Source of the DNA: Bacilli bacterium
GTDB taxonomy: Bacteria; Bacillota_I; Bacilli_A; RF39; UBA660
Assembly (NCBI GenBank): GCA_028694645.1
Contig: JAQVKM010000007.1
Span: 1 to 53,374, forward strand
Length of the DNA stretch: 53,374 nt
Reading direction: 5' to 3'
Below are positions 42,622 to 51,430 of the stretch, in pieces. A program made the position numbers and the translations under genes. The notes below the pieces were generated by a model. That model saw only the letters and a list, made by a program, of their open reading frames with translations. It was not told where the DNA came from and ran no database searches. Numbering within the stretch: position 1 is the first letter of the stretch; the number at the start of each line of letters is the position of its first letter.

Positions 42622-43649
42622 TATTTGTCTCTCCTTTCATGATTAGCTCTTAGTTGTCCACAAGCTGCATTTACTTTGTTTCCAAATTCTTTTCTAATTG
42701 TTACATTTATTTTATTTTTTTTAAGTATATCATAAAATTTTAATATTGTTTCATTATCACTTCTATTAAATGCAATATGCCTTGTTTCGTTATATGGAAT
42801 TAAATTAACATAAGCATTCATATTTTTTATTAACTTAGCTAAAGTAATTGCACATTGTTCAGTATCATTTATGTTTTTTAACATTACATATTCAAAAGTA
42901 ACTCTTCTATTTGTTTTTTTTATATATTCTTTTAACACATCTATTAAATCATTTATAGGATAAGCTTTATTAATATTCATAATCTTATTTCTTATTTCAT
43001 CATCTGGGGCATGTAAGCTTATAGCTAAATTAATTTGTTTTCCGTTTTCCATAAATTCTTTTATTTTAGGAATTATTCCACAAGTTGATATGGTAATATG
43101 TCGAGCTCCAATATCTATTCCTTTTCCTGAATTTATAATATCAATAAAGTTCATAACATTATCATAATTATCAAATGGCTCTCCTATTCCCATTAAAACT
43201 ATATGAGATATTCTTATATTTAAATCCATTTCTACTTTTAATATTTGTAAAACCATTTCATATGTTTCTAAATTTCTGATTTTTTTTAATCTTCCACTTT
43301 CACAAAATGCACATCCCATGTTACATCCTACTTGGGTTGAAACACAAAGCGAATTACCATAATCATGTTTCATCAAAACAGCTTCAACTAAATTTTTATC
43401 TTTCAATTCAAATAAATATTTTATTACATCTTGTCCTGCTTTTTTATCAACTATTTTTATATTTTCAAAAACAAACTCGTTTTTTAATTCTTCAATTGTT
43501 GTTTTTTTCATATTTGTCATTTCATCAAATGATGAAACTCTTTTTTTATATAACCATTCAAAAACTTGTGTTGCTTTAAATTTTTTATAATTGTTTTTTT
43601 CAAAATAGTTTTCTAATTGTGACAAAGTAATTCCATATATATTTTTCAT
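42621..43649 (-). CDS. rlmN: 23S rRNA/tRNA adenine-C2 methyltransferase RlmN
   Basis: A 342-residue radical-SAM enzyme that methylates A2503 of 23S rRNA and A37 of tRNAs. The cluster motif CNMGCAFC binds [4Fe-4S]. Other signs are GIGEPFDNYDN and the C-terminal AACGQLRA with the catalytic Cys. CAGGTGG precedes the ATG. It is the first gene of the rlmN-prpC-prkC-rsgA-rpe operon behind an extended -10 promoter. Confidence 0.95.
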   Translation of the reverse strand: MKNIYGITLSQLENYFEKNNYKKFKATQVFEWLYKKRVSSFDEMTNMKKTTIEELKNEFVFENIKIVDKKAGQDVIKYLFELKDKNLVEAVLMKHDYGNSLCVSTQVGCNMGCAFCESGRLKKIRNLETYEMVLQILKVEMDLNIRISHIVLMGIGEPFDNYDNVMNFIDIINSGKGIDIGARHITISTCGIIPKIKEFMENGKQINLAISLHAPDDEIRNKIMNINKAYPINDLIDVLKEYIKKTNRRVTFEYVMLKNINDTEQCAITLAKLIKNMNAYVNLIPYNETRHIAFNRSDNETILKFYDILKKNKINVTIRKEFGNKVNAACGQLRANHERRDK

Positions 43650-43666
43650 AATTCCACCTGATTATA

Positions 43667-43675
43667 ATTATACCA
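43667..43675 (-). promoter_or_regulatory. Extended -10 promoter of the rlmN operon
   Basis: TGGTATAAT on the minus strand, at the end of the T-run of the YtxH terminator, about 20 bases before the start. Confidence 0.65.
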
Positions 43676-43676
43676 A

Positions 43677-43704
43677 AAAAAAAGGGATTCTTAAATACCC
43701 TTTT
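43677..43704 (-). terminator. Terminator of the envelope operon (43728-46519)
   Basis: On the minus strand AAAAGGG and CCCTTTT pair around an 11-base loop and are followed by nine T residues. Confidence 0.8.
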
Positions 43705-43727
43705 CTTTTTTTTCCTTTGTTTTTATA

Positions 43728-44153
43728 TTATTTTTTCTTTTTATCGGCTTTTTTATTATCTTCTTCTAATTTTTTTAATACTTCTTTAGTTACATCAATA
43801 GCTTTTATTCTAATATTAGTAGCTGCTTTTTCTAATACAGGTGTTCCTTTTTCTATTGCATAATTAACTAATTCTTCTGCTTTTTCTTGAATTATAGTTG
43901 CTTTTTCTTTAGCTATAGAAATTACTTTTTCTTTATCTAAATCTGCTAATTGTTCTTTTATTTCATCTATTTTATCTTCAATATTTTCTTTTATTTCATC
44001 AGAATCCATATTTTTTACTTTTTCAATCATTTCATCTAATTTAATTTTTAAATCACGTCTTGTATCTGATCCTTTTTTAGGTGCAAACAATATTCCAAGT
44101 CCTGCTCCTATTAGAGCTCCTACAAATAATTTTCCATTTCCTTTTTTACTCAT
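43728..44153 (-). CDS. YtxH-like membrane-anchored coiled-coil protein
   Basis: A 141-residue protein with the YtxH start: GKLFVGALIGAGLGILFAPKKGSDTR, a Gly-rich membrane helix followed by a basic stretch. The rest is a long charged helix, probably coiled coil, ending in KKADKKKK. It overlaps the DUF948-like gene by 8 bases. YtxH and DUF948 proteins are often encoded together in Firmicutes and are linked to general stress and the envelope; the exact role is not known. Confidence 0.8.
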   Translation of the reverse strand: MSKKGNGKLFVGALIGAGLGILFAPKKGSDTRRDLKIKLDEMIEKVKNMDSDEIKENIEDKIDEIKEQLADLDKEKVISIAKEKATIIQEKAEELVNYAIEKGTPVLEKAATNIRIKAIDVTKEVLKKLEEDNKKADKKKK

Positions 44154-44439
44154 AATCTTGTTCCTCCTTATTTTTTCTTTTTTTATTTATTGCATTTGAA
44201 AATATACTATATATAGTTCCAACGACTTTGTCACCAACTGAACTTAATGCATCTGTTGTTGTTTCAACCAAATTAAATATTCCGTCTAGTTTACTTGATT
44301 TATCAGTAACATCATCTACTACTTTATCAATTTTACTAACTGTTTTTATTAATTTAATTACTAAAATAATTAGTGCTATTAATAATATACTCGATAATGT
44401 GCATATTATAACTAGAAAGAATAAATTAACATCTATCAT
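44146..44439 (-). CDS. DUF948-like membrane protein
   Basis: A 97-residue protein with one N-terminal membrane helix (about 5-28) and a cytoplasmic or extracytoplasmic amphipathic helix (TVSKIDKVVDDVTDKSSKLD), ending in KKRKNKEEQ. This is the DUF948 layout, and the YtxH partner follows. The start touches the stop of the acidic-repeat gene. Confidence 0.7.
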   Translation of the reverse strand: MIDVNLFFLVIICTLSSILLIALIILVIKLIKTVSKIDKVVDDVTDKSSKLDGIFNLVETTTDALSSVGDKVVGTIYSIFSNAINKKRKNKEEQDYE

Positions 44440-45905
44440 TATTCATCATCCCTTTTTTCATACATAGTATCAATCAAATTAAAAAGTTCACTTTCAGTCA
44501 AATCTTTCTTTTTAGGTCTTTTTTTAATTTCTTTAACTTCTTCTGTTTCTTTAGAGCCTTCAATAGCAGCATCAATATCTTCAAATGCTTCTGTAAAAGC
44601 TTGTTCAATTGTACTTTTTTCTGTTACTTCAGAATCTTCTATATCAGATATATCTTCCAATTCATCTTCATAATTGTCTTGATTTTCATCTATAGCTTCT
44701 ATAGCCTCTGCTATTTCCTCTTCATAATCATCTTCTAATTCTTCTTCGTCTAGTTCATCTTCATAATTGTCTTCTAATTTTTCATCATCGATCTCATCTT
44801 CGTAATTATCTTCTAATTCTTCATCATCGATCTCATCTTCGTAATTATCTTCTAATTCTTCATCATCGATTTCGTCTTCATAATCATCTTCTATTTCAGA
44901 AATTTCTACTTTTTTTTTATCATTTCTTAAATCTTCGATATCTTCTTCTAAATCTTCTATGTCTTCTTCTAAATCTTCGATATCTTCAATTATTTCTTTA
45001 ATTTTTTTGGTTTCTTTTTTAGAAGGAATATCAATTTCTTCTAATTCTTCTTTTTCTTCTATAAAGTTTCTTTTTTTTTCAACTTTAGCTAGTACATCAT
45101 CTAAAGTTAATTTTGGTTTTTCACTTTGATTTAAAGTTTCTTCTTCATTTATTATGTCGTTTATTTCATCTAATTTTCTTTTTTGTTCAGCTAATTTTTT
45201 TGATAAATATTCAGTATCATCATCTAGATCAATTTCATCAAAAAGTAGATTTTTACTTCTTCTTGTTAAAATTAAATCATCATCTTTTTCTTCTTTTGTT
45301 TTTATATCAAAACCTTTATCATCTAAATTATCATTAGAATTAATATCTCCAAATAAATCTAAATCATCTTCAACAACTTCTTTTTGAATAACATAATCAT
45401 TTTCTAATAAATCACTTTTTAAATCATCTTCCAAAGTAGCGAAAGCTCTATCTCTTATATCATCTACTGTAAGTTCTTTTGAGCTAGAAAAAGTTCTTTT
45501 AATTTTAGGATTATTTCTAGATGTAATATCATCTTTTTTATAATTCTTATCTAAAACTCCATAAACTGGTGATATTATTGGTGAAGGTGTAAAAACTTTT
45601 TTTTCTTCAACAGGTAATATAACTGGTCTATTTCCATTATAAGGTAATTTTTCCTCTTTTTTTATTATAACCGGTTCCTCTTTTTTTATTTCATTTTTTT
45701 CTAAGTCTTCAAAATCTTTGTCATCAAAAAAAACAAATTTTTCTTTTTCAACTGGTTTTTCTTCTTCTTTTTCTTCAACAACTTCTCTTTTAAATTCTTC
45801 TCTTCTAGGAGTAGGAATTTCAACATGTCTAACTTCTTTTCTAATTGGTTTTTCTTCTTCTACTTCTTCAGTAAATAAATTTTTAACTTTATCAAATAAT
45901 TTCAT
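44439..45905 (-). CDS. Large acidic, repeat-containing protein of the envelope operon
   Basis: A 488-residue, very acidic, probably largely disordered or coiled-coil protein. It begins MKLFDKVKNLF, an amphipathic helix that may bind membrane. Short basic and proline-rich blocks (PIIS, RRSKN, GNRPVILPVEE) follow. Residues about 300-320 repeat LEEDIED, and about 335-395 contain near-identical 13-residue units (ELEDNYEDEIDDE). ATG 45905 follows GAGGTG. No family is recognised. It lies between a lipoprotein and the DUF948/YtxH pair and could be a cytoplasmic scaffold at the membrane. Confidence 0.65.
   Translation of the reverse strand: MKLFDKVKNLFTEEVEEEKPIRKEVRHVEIPTPRREEFKREVVEEKEEEKPVEKEKFVFFDDKDFEDLEKNEIKKEEPVIIKKEEKLPYNGNRPVILPVEEKKVFTPSPIISPVYGVLDKNYKKDDITSRNNPKIKRTFSSSKELTVDDIRDRAFATLEDDLKSDLLENDYVIQKEVVEDDLDLFGDINSNDNLDDKGFDIKTKEEKDDDLILTRRSKNLLFDEIDLDDDTEYLSKKLAEQKRKLDEINDIINEEETLNQSEKPKLTLDDVLAKVEKKRNFIEEKEELEEIDIPSKKETKKIKEIIEDIEDLEEDIEDLEEDIEDLRNDKKKVEISEIEDDYEDEIDDEELEDNYEDEIDDEELEDNYEDEIDDEKLEDNYEDELDEEELEDDYEEEIAEAIEAIDENQDNYEDELEDISDIEDSEVTEKSTIEQAFTEAFEDIDAAIEGSKETEEVKEIKKRPKKKDLTESELFNLIDTMYEKRDDE
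44721..44892. repeat. Tandem 39-bp repeats inside the acidic-protein gene
   Basis: About four copies of a 39-base unit coding for ELEDNYEDEIDDE-like sequence. Central copies are almost identical in DNA, which suggests recent expansion and variable length. Short LEEDIED-coding repeats lie nearby at about 44934-44995. Confidence 0.8.
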
Positions 45906-45916
45906 TTCTTTCACCT

Positions 45917-46519
45917 CTAATTATTTTCTGTCTCATCGACAAATTCCAAAAAATATTCTTCTTTTTCTTCTGATTTAAATTTTGTATATTGTTCTTCTTT
46001 GTTTGTTAAATATTCTTCATTTAAACTTAGTTCTACAATATTATCGTTAAATTTAACTGTTGATAAAATATATGATGAATTTAATATTACTTCAGCTATA
46101 TCTTCTTTTTCAGTTATAGCTTCTATTTTTGCATAATTATATACAAAAGTTATATAATATTTATTATTGTTTTCTTTTATTTCTAAATAACCTTTTTTGT
46201 CACCTTCTATTTTTTTTGAAAAATAAAGTGATGAATTTTCCTCATAATTAATATCTATTTTATAAAAATAACTTACCGTATCAATATATAGATAGTAATA
46301 AATTCCATTTGAATACAATTTATCATTTAATTCATCTGTATCCATATATGAAACACCACGTGGAATATAGTATTTATATCCTTTACCAATTCTATTATAT
46401 AAATTGTTATCTTGTGATAATACAACGTCTAATATATTATCAACATTATTGGTATCAATTTCAACAACGCTACATCCCGTTATCAAAAGGCACAACAATA
46501 TTAATGTAATTTTTTTCAT
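45917..46519 (-). CDS. Lipoprotein, first gene of the envelope operon
   Basis: A 200-residue protein with a lipobox (LLITGC, Cys 16) and a strand-rich mature domain rich in Tyr and Asn, with an acidic tail. I do not recognise the family. GTGGTGGG precedes the ATG, and an extended -10 promoter lies 21 bases upstream. It is co-transcribed with the acidic-repeat, DUF948-like and YtxH-like genes. It may be the outer-face partner of that group. Confidence 0.7.
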   Translation of the reverse strand: MKKITLILLCLLITGCSVVEIDTNNVDNILDVVLSQDNNLYNRIGKGYKYYIPRGVSYMDTDELNDKLYSNGIYYYLYIDTVSYFYKIDINYEENSSLYFSKKIEGDKKGYLEIKENNNKYYITFVYNYAKIEAITEKEDIAEVILNSSYILSTVKFNDNIVELSLNEEYLTNKEEQYTKFKSEEKEEYFLEFVDETENN

Positions 46520-46539
46520 ATCCCACCACTTCTACTATA

Positions 46540-46548
46540 ATTATATCA
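46540..46548 (-). promoter_or_regulatory. Extended -10 promoter of the envelope operon
   Basis: TGATATAAT on the minus strand, about 21 bases before the lipoprotein start. A -35 box is weak (TTTTTA, 17 bases upstream). Confidence 0.6.
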
Positions 46549-46609
46549 AAGAAATAAAGAAATAAAAAGAAATTTTATTAATTCTTATATATTCTTTGTA
46601 AAAAACTGT

Positions 46610-47242
46610 CTACTTCTTTTCTACATCTATTTTATAAATTGGAAATCCTTTATCATGAAATTTTTTTTCATACTCTGTTTGAATGTTATTTTGAATATCA
46701 TCTTGATATAAATTTAATGATATATCATTTATTTGATAACCAAATTCTGTAAAAGACATTATTGAATATTCAAATAATTTACGATTATCAGTTTTCATAA
46801 TAATGTGTCTTTTATCTTTAAATATTGTATCATATTTATTTAAAAAGGTTTTGTCACTTAATCTTCTATTTGCATGTCTTTTTTTAGGCCATGGATCAGA
46901 AAAATTTAAATAAATCAAATCAATTTCTTTATTAAAAATTACATCTATCTCATTAGCATCAATATTCATTATTTTTAAGTTATTTAAATTTAAGTCTTCT
47001 AATTTTGAACAAGCTTTTGTTAAAACACTAGCATATTTTTCTATACCTATAAAATTAATATTAGGATAAGTAATTGCATTGTTTATAATAAAATTACCTT
47101 TACCCATACCTATTTCAATGTAAATAGGATTATCGTTATTAAATAATGAGTTAAATTTATTTTTATATTTTTTTGGATCTATTATTATATATTTTGATTT
47201 ATTTATAATTTCATCTGCATTTTTTATATTTCTAAGTCGCAT
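46610..47242 (-). CDS. trmB: tRNA (guanine-N7)-methyltransferase
   Basis: A 210-residue SAM-dependent enzyme that makes m7G46 in tRNA. The SAM loop EIGMGKGNF, the GIEKYA strand and the TrmB signature FSDPWPKKRHANRRL are all present, with TEYEKKF near the end. It lies downstream of leuS, separated by a terminator. Confidence 0.95.
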   Translation of the reverse strand: MRLRNIKNADEIINKSKYIIIDPKKYKNKFNSLFNNDNPIYIEIGMGKGNFIINNAITYPNINFIGIEKYASVLTKACSKLEDLNLNNLKIMNIDANEIDVIFNKEIDLIYLNFSDPWPKKRHANRRLSDKTFLNKYDTIFKDKRHIIMKTDNRKLFEYSIMSFTEFGYQINDISLNLYQDDIQNNIQTEYEKKFHDKGFPIYKIDVEKK

Positions 47243-47288
47243 AATATCCTCCTATTTAATTTTAAATATTATAACAAATATTTATAAA

Positions 47289-47317
47289 AAAGTAAAAAGA
47301 AACAATTAATGTTTCTT
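47289..47317 (-). terminator. Terminator of leuS
   Basis: On the minus strand AAGAAACA and TGTTTCTT pair around a 4-base loop, followed by a T-rich tract. The stem overlaps the leuS stop codon. Confidence 0.75.
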
Positions 47318-49712
47318 ATTTTATTACAATATTAACCAATTTATTTGGTATAGTTATTATTTTTATTACTTCTTTATTTTCAATATGTATTTTAACATTA
47401 TCAAGATTTAGAGCTAAAGCTTTCATTTCATCATTTGTTGTTGAAGATGAAATTTCTAGTTTTCCTCTTACTTTACCATTAACTTGAACAACCATTTCAT
47501 ATGTATCCTCAATTGTTTTTAATTCATCATATGTAGGCCATATACTATATGACAATTCTTCTTTTTGGTTTAATACATTGTGCCATAATTCTTCAGCTAA
47601 ATGAGGAACAATTGGATTTATTATCTTAACAAAATCAATGGCATATTTTTTAGGAAAATTTTCTTCTTTATAAACTGCATTTATAAAAATCATTTGTTGA
47701 CTTATTGCTGTATTAAAATTTAAATTTTCATAGTCATTTGTTACTTTTTTTATTGTTTGATGATAAATTTTTTCTAAGTTACTATTATCTTCATCCTTTA
47801 TTTTATTTTCTTCTGTATATAAGCGCCAAATTCTATCCAAAAATTTTCTTGCTCCTAAAGCAGCATCATCATTCCATGGTTTATCTGCTTGAAGTGGCCC
47901 CATAAACATTTCATAAAGTCTTAATGTGTCTGCGCCATATTGTTTAACAACATCATTTGGATTAACCACATATTCTGGATATCTTTTACCCATTTTAATT
48001 CCATTAGAACCCAATATCATTCCTTGGTGAACTAGCTTTTTAAATGGTTCTTTTACGGGTACTATATTTTTATCATATAAATAATTATTCCACATTCTTG
48101 AATATAGCAAATGTCCAACAGCATGCTCTGGTCCTCCAACATATAAATCAACTGGCAACCAATGTTTCAATAATTCTTTGTCAGCTAGAGCTTCATTATT
48201 TTTAGGATCAATATATCTTAAGAAATACCAACTTGATCCTGCAGAACCTGGCATTGTAGATGTTTCTCTTCTAGCTGTTTTACCTTTATATTCTATATTT
48301 ACCCATGATATAGCATTTTCTAGTGGGGCTTTACCATTTTTACCTTTATAGTCTTGTAATTCAGGTAAAACAAGTGGTAAATCTTTATCATCTAATGCTT
48401 CAGATGTATTATCTTCATAATATACAACTGGAATTGGTTCTCCCCAATATCTTTGACGAGCAAAAATCCATTCTCTTAAACGATAATTAATTTGTTTATA
48501 TCCTAATTTATTATTTTCTAACCATTCAATCATTTTATCAATTGCTTCTTGTTTATTTAAATTATTCAAGAATCCAGAATTAATATGAATACCATCTTTG
48601 ATGTATGCTTCTTTGTTAATATCTCCACCTTCTATAACTGGAATTATTTCAATATTAAATTTTTTAGCGAATTCATAATCGCGTTCATCATGTGCCGGAA
48701 CTGCCATTATAGCTCCTGTTCCATAACCAGCTAAAACATAATCTGATATATAAATTGGAATTTCTTTATTATTAACTGGATTTATAGCATAAGCTCCTAT
48801 AAAAACTCCTGTTTTTTCTTTATTTAATTCAGTTCTTTCTAATTCTGATTTACTAGCACATATTTCTTTATATTTTTTTACTTCTTCTTTTTTATCTTCT
48901 GATGTAATGCTTTCTATCAATTCATGTTCAGGAGCTAAAACACAGTACGTAGCTCCAAATAAAGTATCACATCTTGTTGTAAAAACATTGAATTCTTTTT
49001 TTTGGTTTTTAACTTGAAATTTTATAATAGCTCCAATAGATTTACCAATCCAATTTCTTTGTATTTCTTTTGTTGACTCCGGCCAATCAATCTCATCTAA
49101 ACCATTTAATAATTTTTCTGCGTATTTTGGAATATCAATTACCCATTGCTTCATGTTTTTTCTAACAACAGGATATCCTCCTCTTTCACTTTTGCCATCA
49201 ATAACTTCATCATTAGCTAGAACAGTTCCTAATTTTTCACACCAATTAACTGGCATATCTATTAATTTAGCTAAATCATCTTTATATAATTGTTTAAATA
49301 TCCATTGTGTCCATTTATAAAATTCTTTATCACTTGTTGATACATTTCTATCCCAATCATATGAAAATCCCAACATTTTTAATTGTTGTGTAAATGTTTT
49401 AATATTTACTTGAGTAAATTGATCAGGGTGATTTCCTGTATCTATTGCATATTGTTCAGCTGGAAGTCCAAATGAATCAAAACCCATTGGATGTAAAACA
49501 TTATATCCTTGCATTCTTTTCATACGTGATACGATATCTGTTGCTGTATATCCTTCTGGATGTCCTGCATGTAATCCAACTCCTGATGGATATGGGAACA
49601 TATCTAAAGCATAAAATTTTGGTTTACTAAAATCCCAAACATCTGTTTTGAATGTTTGATTTTTTTCCCAATATTGTTGCCATTTTTTTTCTATTTCTTC
49701 ATGATTATACAT
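47316..49712 (-). CDS. leuS: Leucyl-tRNA synthetase
   Basis: A 798-residue class I synthetase charging tRNA-Leu. The HIGH-type motif is HAGHPEGY after FPYPSGVG. The CP1 editing domain has the Thr-rich [13 protein letters not shown] and the [11 protein letters not shown] element. The KMSKS loop reads KMGKR here. The C-terminal anticodon-binding and tail regions are complete, ending [15 protein letters not shown] at 49712 follows GAAGTG; the upstream GTG is not used. The start overlaps the end of the preceding membrane-protein gene, and both lie behind a leucine T-box, so expression rises when uncharged tRNA-Leu accumulates. Confidence 0.96.
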   Translation of the reverse strand: MYNHEEIEKKWQQYWEKNQTFKTDVWDFSKPKFYALDMFPYPSGVGLHAGHPEGYTATDIVSRMKRMQGYNVLHPMGFDSFGLPAEQYAIDTGNHPDQFTQVNIKTFTQQLKMLGFSYDWDRNVSTSDKEFYKWTQWIFKQLYKDDLAKLIDMPVNWCEKLGTVLANDEVIDGKSERGGYPVVRKNMKQWVIDIPKYAEKLLNGLDEIDWPESTKEIQRNWIGKSIGAIIKFQVKNQKKEFNVFTTRCDTLFGATYCVLAPEHELIESITSEDKKEEVKKYKEICASKSELERTELNKEKTGVFIGAYAINPVNNKEIPIYISDYVLAGYGTGAIMAVPAHDERDYEFAKKFNIEIIPVIEGGDINKEAYIKDGIHINSGFLNNLNKQEAIDKMIEWLENNKLGYKQINYRLREWIFARQRYWGEPIPVVYYEDNTSEALDDKDLPLVLPELQDYKGKNGKAPLENAISWVNIEYKGKTARRETSTMPGSAGSSWYFLRYIDPKNNEALADKELLKHWLPVDLYVGGPEHAVGHLLYSRMWNNYLYDKNIVPVKEPFKKLVHQGMILGSNGIKMGKRYPEYVVNPNDVVKQYGADTLRLYEMFMGPLQADKPWNDDAALGARKFLDRIWRLYTEENKIKDEDNSNLEKIYHQTIKKVTNDYENLNFNTAISQQMIFINAVYKEENFPKKYAIDFVKIINPIVPHLAEELWHNVLNQKEELSYSIWPTYDELKTIEDTYEMVVQVNGKVRGKLEISSSTTNDEMKALALNLDNVKIHIENKEVIKIITIPNKLVNIVIK

Positions 49713-50055
49713 TTTTTTCACTTCTTTCTTTTAATATTCTGCCTATTATATAATAAATCATTAATGATAAAATTATTAATACTCCAAATCCTAAAACCAT
49801 TTTTAAGATAAAATTATTTATTATATCAGTAATAATTAAAGTTAATGAAATAATAAATGCATTTGACAAAGCAATTATATGAGCTAATGACTTAATGTTG
49901 ATTTTTTTTTCATCTAATTTATTAGTATTAATTAGAAATTTAACATAAATGCTTTCATTAAATTTTTGTAATTTACTTTTATTTAAAATTACAAAAAATA
50001 AATAAAATAAATAAATAATTACAAATATTGTTATAAATAAAATTAATTCTTGCAT
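49705..50055 (-). CDS. Small membrane protein between the T-box and leuS
   Basis: A 116-residue protein with three hydrophobic helices (about 3-26, 57-79 and 83-106) and basic loops. AAAGGAG precedes the ATG. Its end overlaps leuS by 8 bases, so the two are coupled and share control by the leucine T-box. I do not recognise the family. Regulation suggests a link to leucine supply, such as uptake or a stress signal, but the size is too small for a normal transporter. Confidence 0.65.
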   Translation of the reverse strand: MQELILFITIFVIIYLFYLFFVILNKSKLQKFNESIYVKFLINTNKLDEKKINIKSLAHIIALSNAFIISLTLIITDIINNFILKMVLGFGVLIILSLMIYYIIGRILKERSEKNV

Positions 50056-50073
50056 AAATTTCTCCTTTCAAAC

Positions 50074-50296
50074 AAAAAAAATGTTATATATAAGGACGAA
50101 CTAAAATCCGCGGTACCACCTTATTTCATAACATTTATGCATCTTAATATCTTAACGCGACTAAACGGAATATCTTGTATACAATATTCAACTTCAAAGC
50201 AAGTTCATAAATTTTTACAAAAGTTTTCACCAACCACTTTTTCTCTAGATATAAAATTATTTATTACTACTCTTTTTCAACGTCTTTAAAAAAACT
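50074..50296 (-). promoter_or_regulatory. Leucine T-box riboswitch
   Basis: On the minus strand the conserved AGGTGGTACCGCG T-box core lies at 50109-50122. The terminator pairs AAATGTTAT ... with ATAACATTT and a run of eight T. Upstream are the GGTTGGTGAAAAC distal-loop-like motif and GAACTTGC, where CTT is the probable leucine specifier codon. Uncharged tRNA-Leu would favour antitermination into the membrane protein and leuS. Confidence 0.92.
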
Positions 50297-50302
50297 ATAA
50301 TA

Positions 50303-50331
50303 AGTATATTATAAATATAATTAAAAATCAA
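50303..50331 (-). promoter_or_regulatory. Sigma-A promoter of the leuS T-box unit
   Basis: TTGATT and TATACT on the minus strand with a 17-base spacer, placed just before the T-box leader. Confidence 0.75.
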
Positions 50332-50383
50332 GACCTTTTTAATATCCAATACAAGTTAATGAATTTATATTATTATAATTTTA

Positions 50384-51349
50384 TTATATTTTTAAATAAA
50401 CATTGACCGTTGATGAAAATCTTCCTTCAGCATACCCATATGTATCTGCAAATCCATGGTAACCAACTGCTCCACTGATTCCACCTACTGTTACAACACC
50501 AGTTGTTGCATTATATGTTTTAGTAAGTGGAACGGTATATGAATTAGAACCACCAGCATTTTTAGGAGGCTTAGCGGTTGACCAACCTAAAAGCCCTGTA
50601 ACATATGTTGATGATAATTCAACAACAAAATTATCGGATGTTAAGTTTTGATACTCTGTTGCTGAAAGCCCATAAGTTACATAATTTGTTTTTAAATCGA
50701 AACTTGTGCCTGTTCCTAAATTAATTACTCTTGTCCCAATTGTTGTATTATTTATAGTAGCTGCTATAGTATCTAAATCATCATCTAGCGTAATTGAAAC
50801 TCCTTTATTTATCAATGCATTTGTAACTGCTTCCCTACCTGTTTCTAATGTATTAACCTTATCTTGCAAAGCATCAACTTGTTCTTGTAAATTATCTACT
50901 AATTCTTGACTTACTAAATTAACACTTAAATATGTATTTGTTGCTTCGTCATATGAACATGTTCCTGTTCCTGTTGTTACTTTTGTATTATTTATATTCT
51001 TAATGGCATAGTATTTTTCATCTTGAATACATATTGCTGTTTTTCCATCTTTATATATTCTTACACTTCCAGTTCCTTTAAAGTCCCCTTTATATGTTAA
51101 TTTGATATTATCACTAGTTTCTCCATCATGTGTTTCATCAAATAAGAAAACTTTATTTTCTCCAATAGTACTTAAATTCTTAGCATAATATAATGTTGCA
51201 CTTTCTAACAGTCCATTTGCTGTAGCTCCAAGTGCACCCTTTTTTACTTTTTCTACTATTCCTAATATCATTGGTACTGATATTAACGCAATTATTGCTA
51301 ATATTACTATTACTGCTAGTAATTCTATAAGTGTAAATCCTTTTTTCAT
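50384..51349 (-). CDS. Type IV pilin-like protein
   Basis: A 321-residue prepilin. It has the MKKGFTLIELLAVIV start with a cleavable leader, a membrane helix, and a stalk domain with KTAICIQDEKYYAIKN and TGTCSYDEA. A coiled coil (LVDNLQEQVDALQDKVNTLE) and a variable strand-rich C-terminal domain follow. ATG 51349 follows GAGGG; the in-frame ATG six bases earlier is too close to it. The stalk and first part of the coiled coil are about 95% identical in DNA to the truncated gene at the right edge, while the C-termini differ. Role: minor pilin or tip protein with an exchangeable head, by inference. Confidence 0.8.
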   Translation of the reverse strand: MKKGFTLIELLAVIVILAIIALISVPMILGIVEKVKKGALGATANGLLESATLYYAKNLSTIGENKVFLFDETHDGETSDNIKLTYKGDFKGTGSVRIYKDGKTAICIQDEKYYAIKNINNTKVTTGTGTCSYDEATNTYLSVNLVSQELVDNLQEQVDALQDKVNTLETGREAVTNALINKGVSITLDDDLDTIAATINNTTIGTRVINLGTGTSFDLKTNYVTYGLSATEYQNLTSDNFVVELSSTYVTGLLGWSTAKPPKNAGGSNSYTVPLTKTYNATTGVVTVGGISGAVGYHGFADTYGYAEGRFSSTVNVYLKI

Positions 51350-51372
51350 ATACATCCCTCTATTCTTTTTAA

Positions 51373-51381
51373 ATTATAACA
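51373..51381 (-). promoter_or_regulatory. Extended -10 promoter of the pilin gene at 50384
   Basis: TGTTATAAT on the minus strand, about 25 bases before the start at 51349 and directly after the T-run of the preceding pilin's terminator. Confidence 0.6.
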
Positions 51382-51405
51382 AAAAAGTTATCTTTTATCA
51401 AGATA
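51382..51405 (-). terminator. Terminator of the Gly-rich pilin gene
   Basis: TATCTT and AAGATA pair around a 5-base loop on the minus strand, followed by AC and six T residues. Confidence 0.6.
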
Positions 51406-51430
51406 CCTTTTATATTAATTATTTTTATTA

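Noticed and set aside
44721-44892. CRISPR-like array
   Set aside because: The repeats are contiguous, in frame and code for an acidic peptide; there are no spacers.
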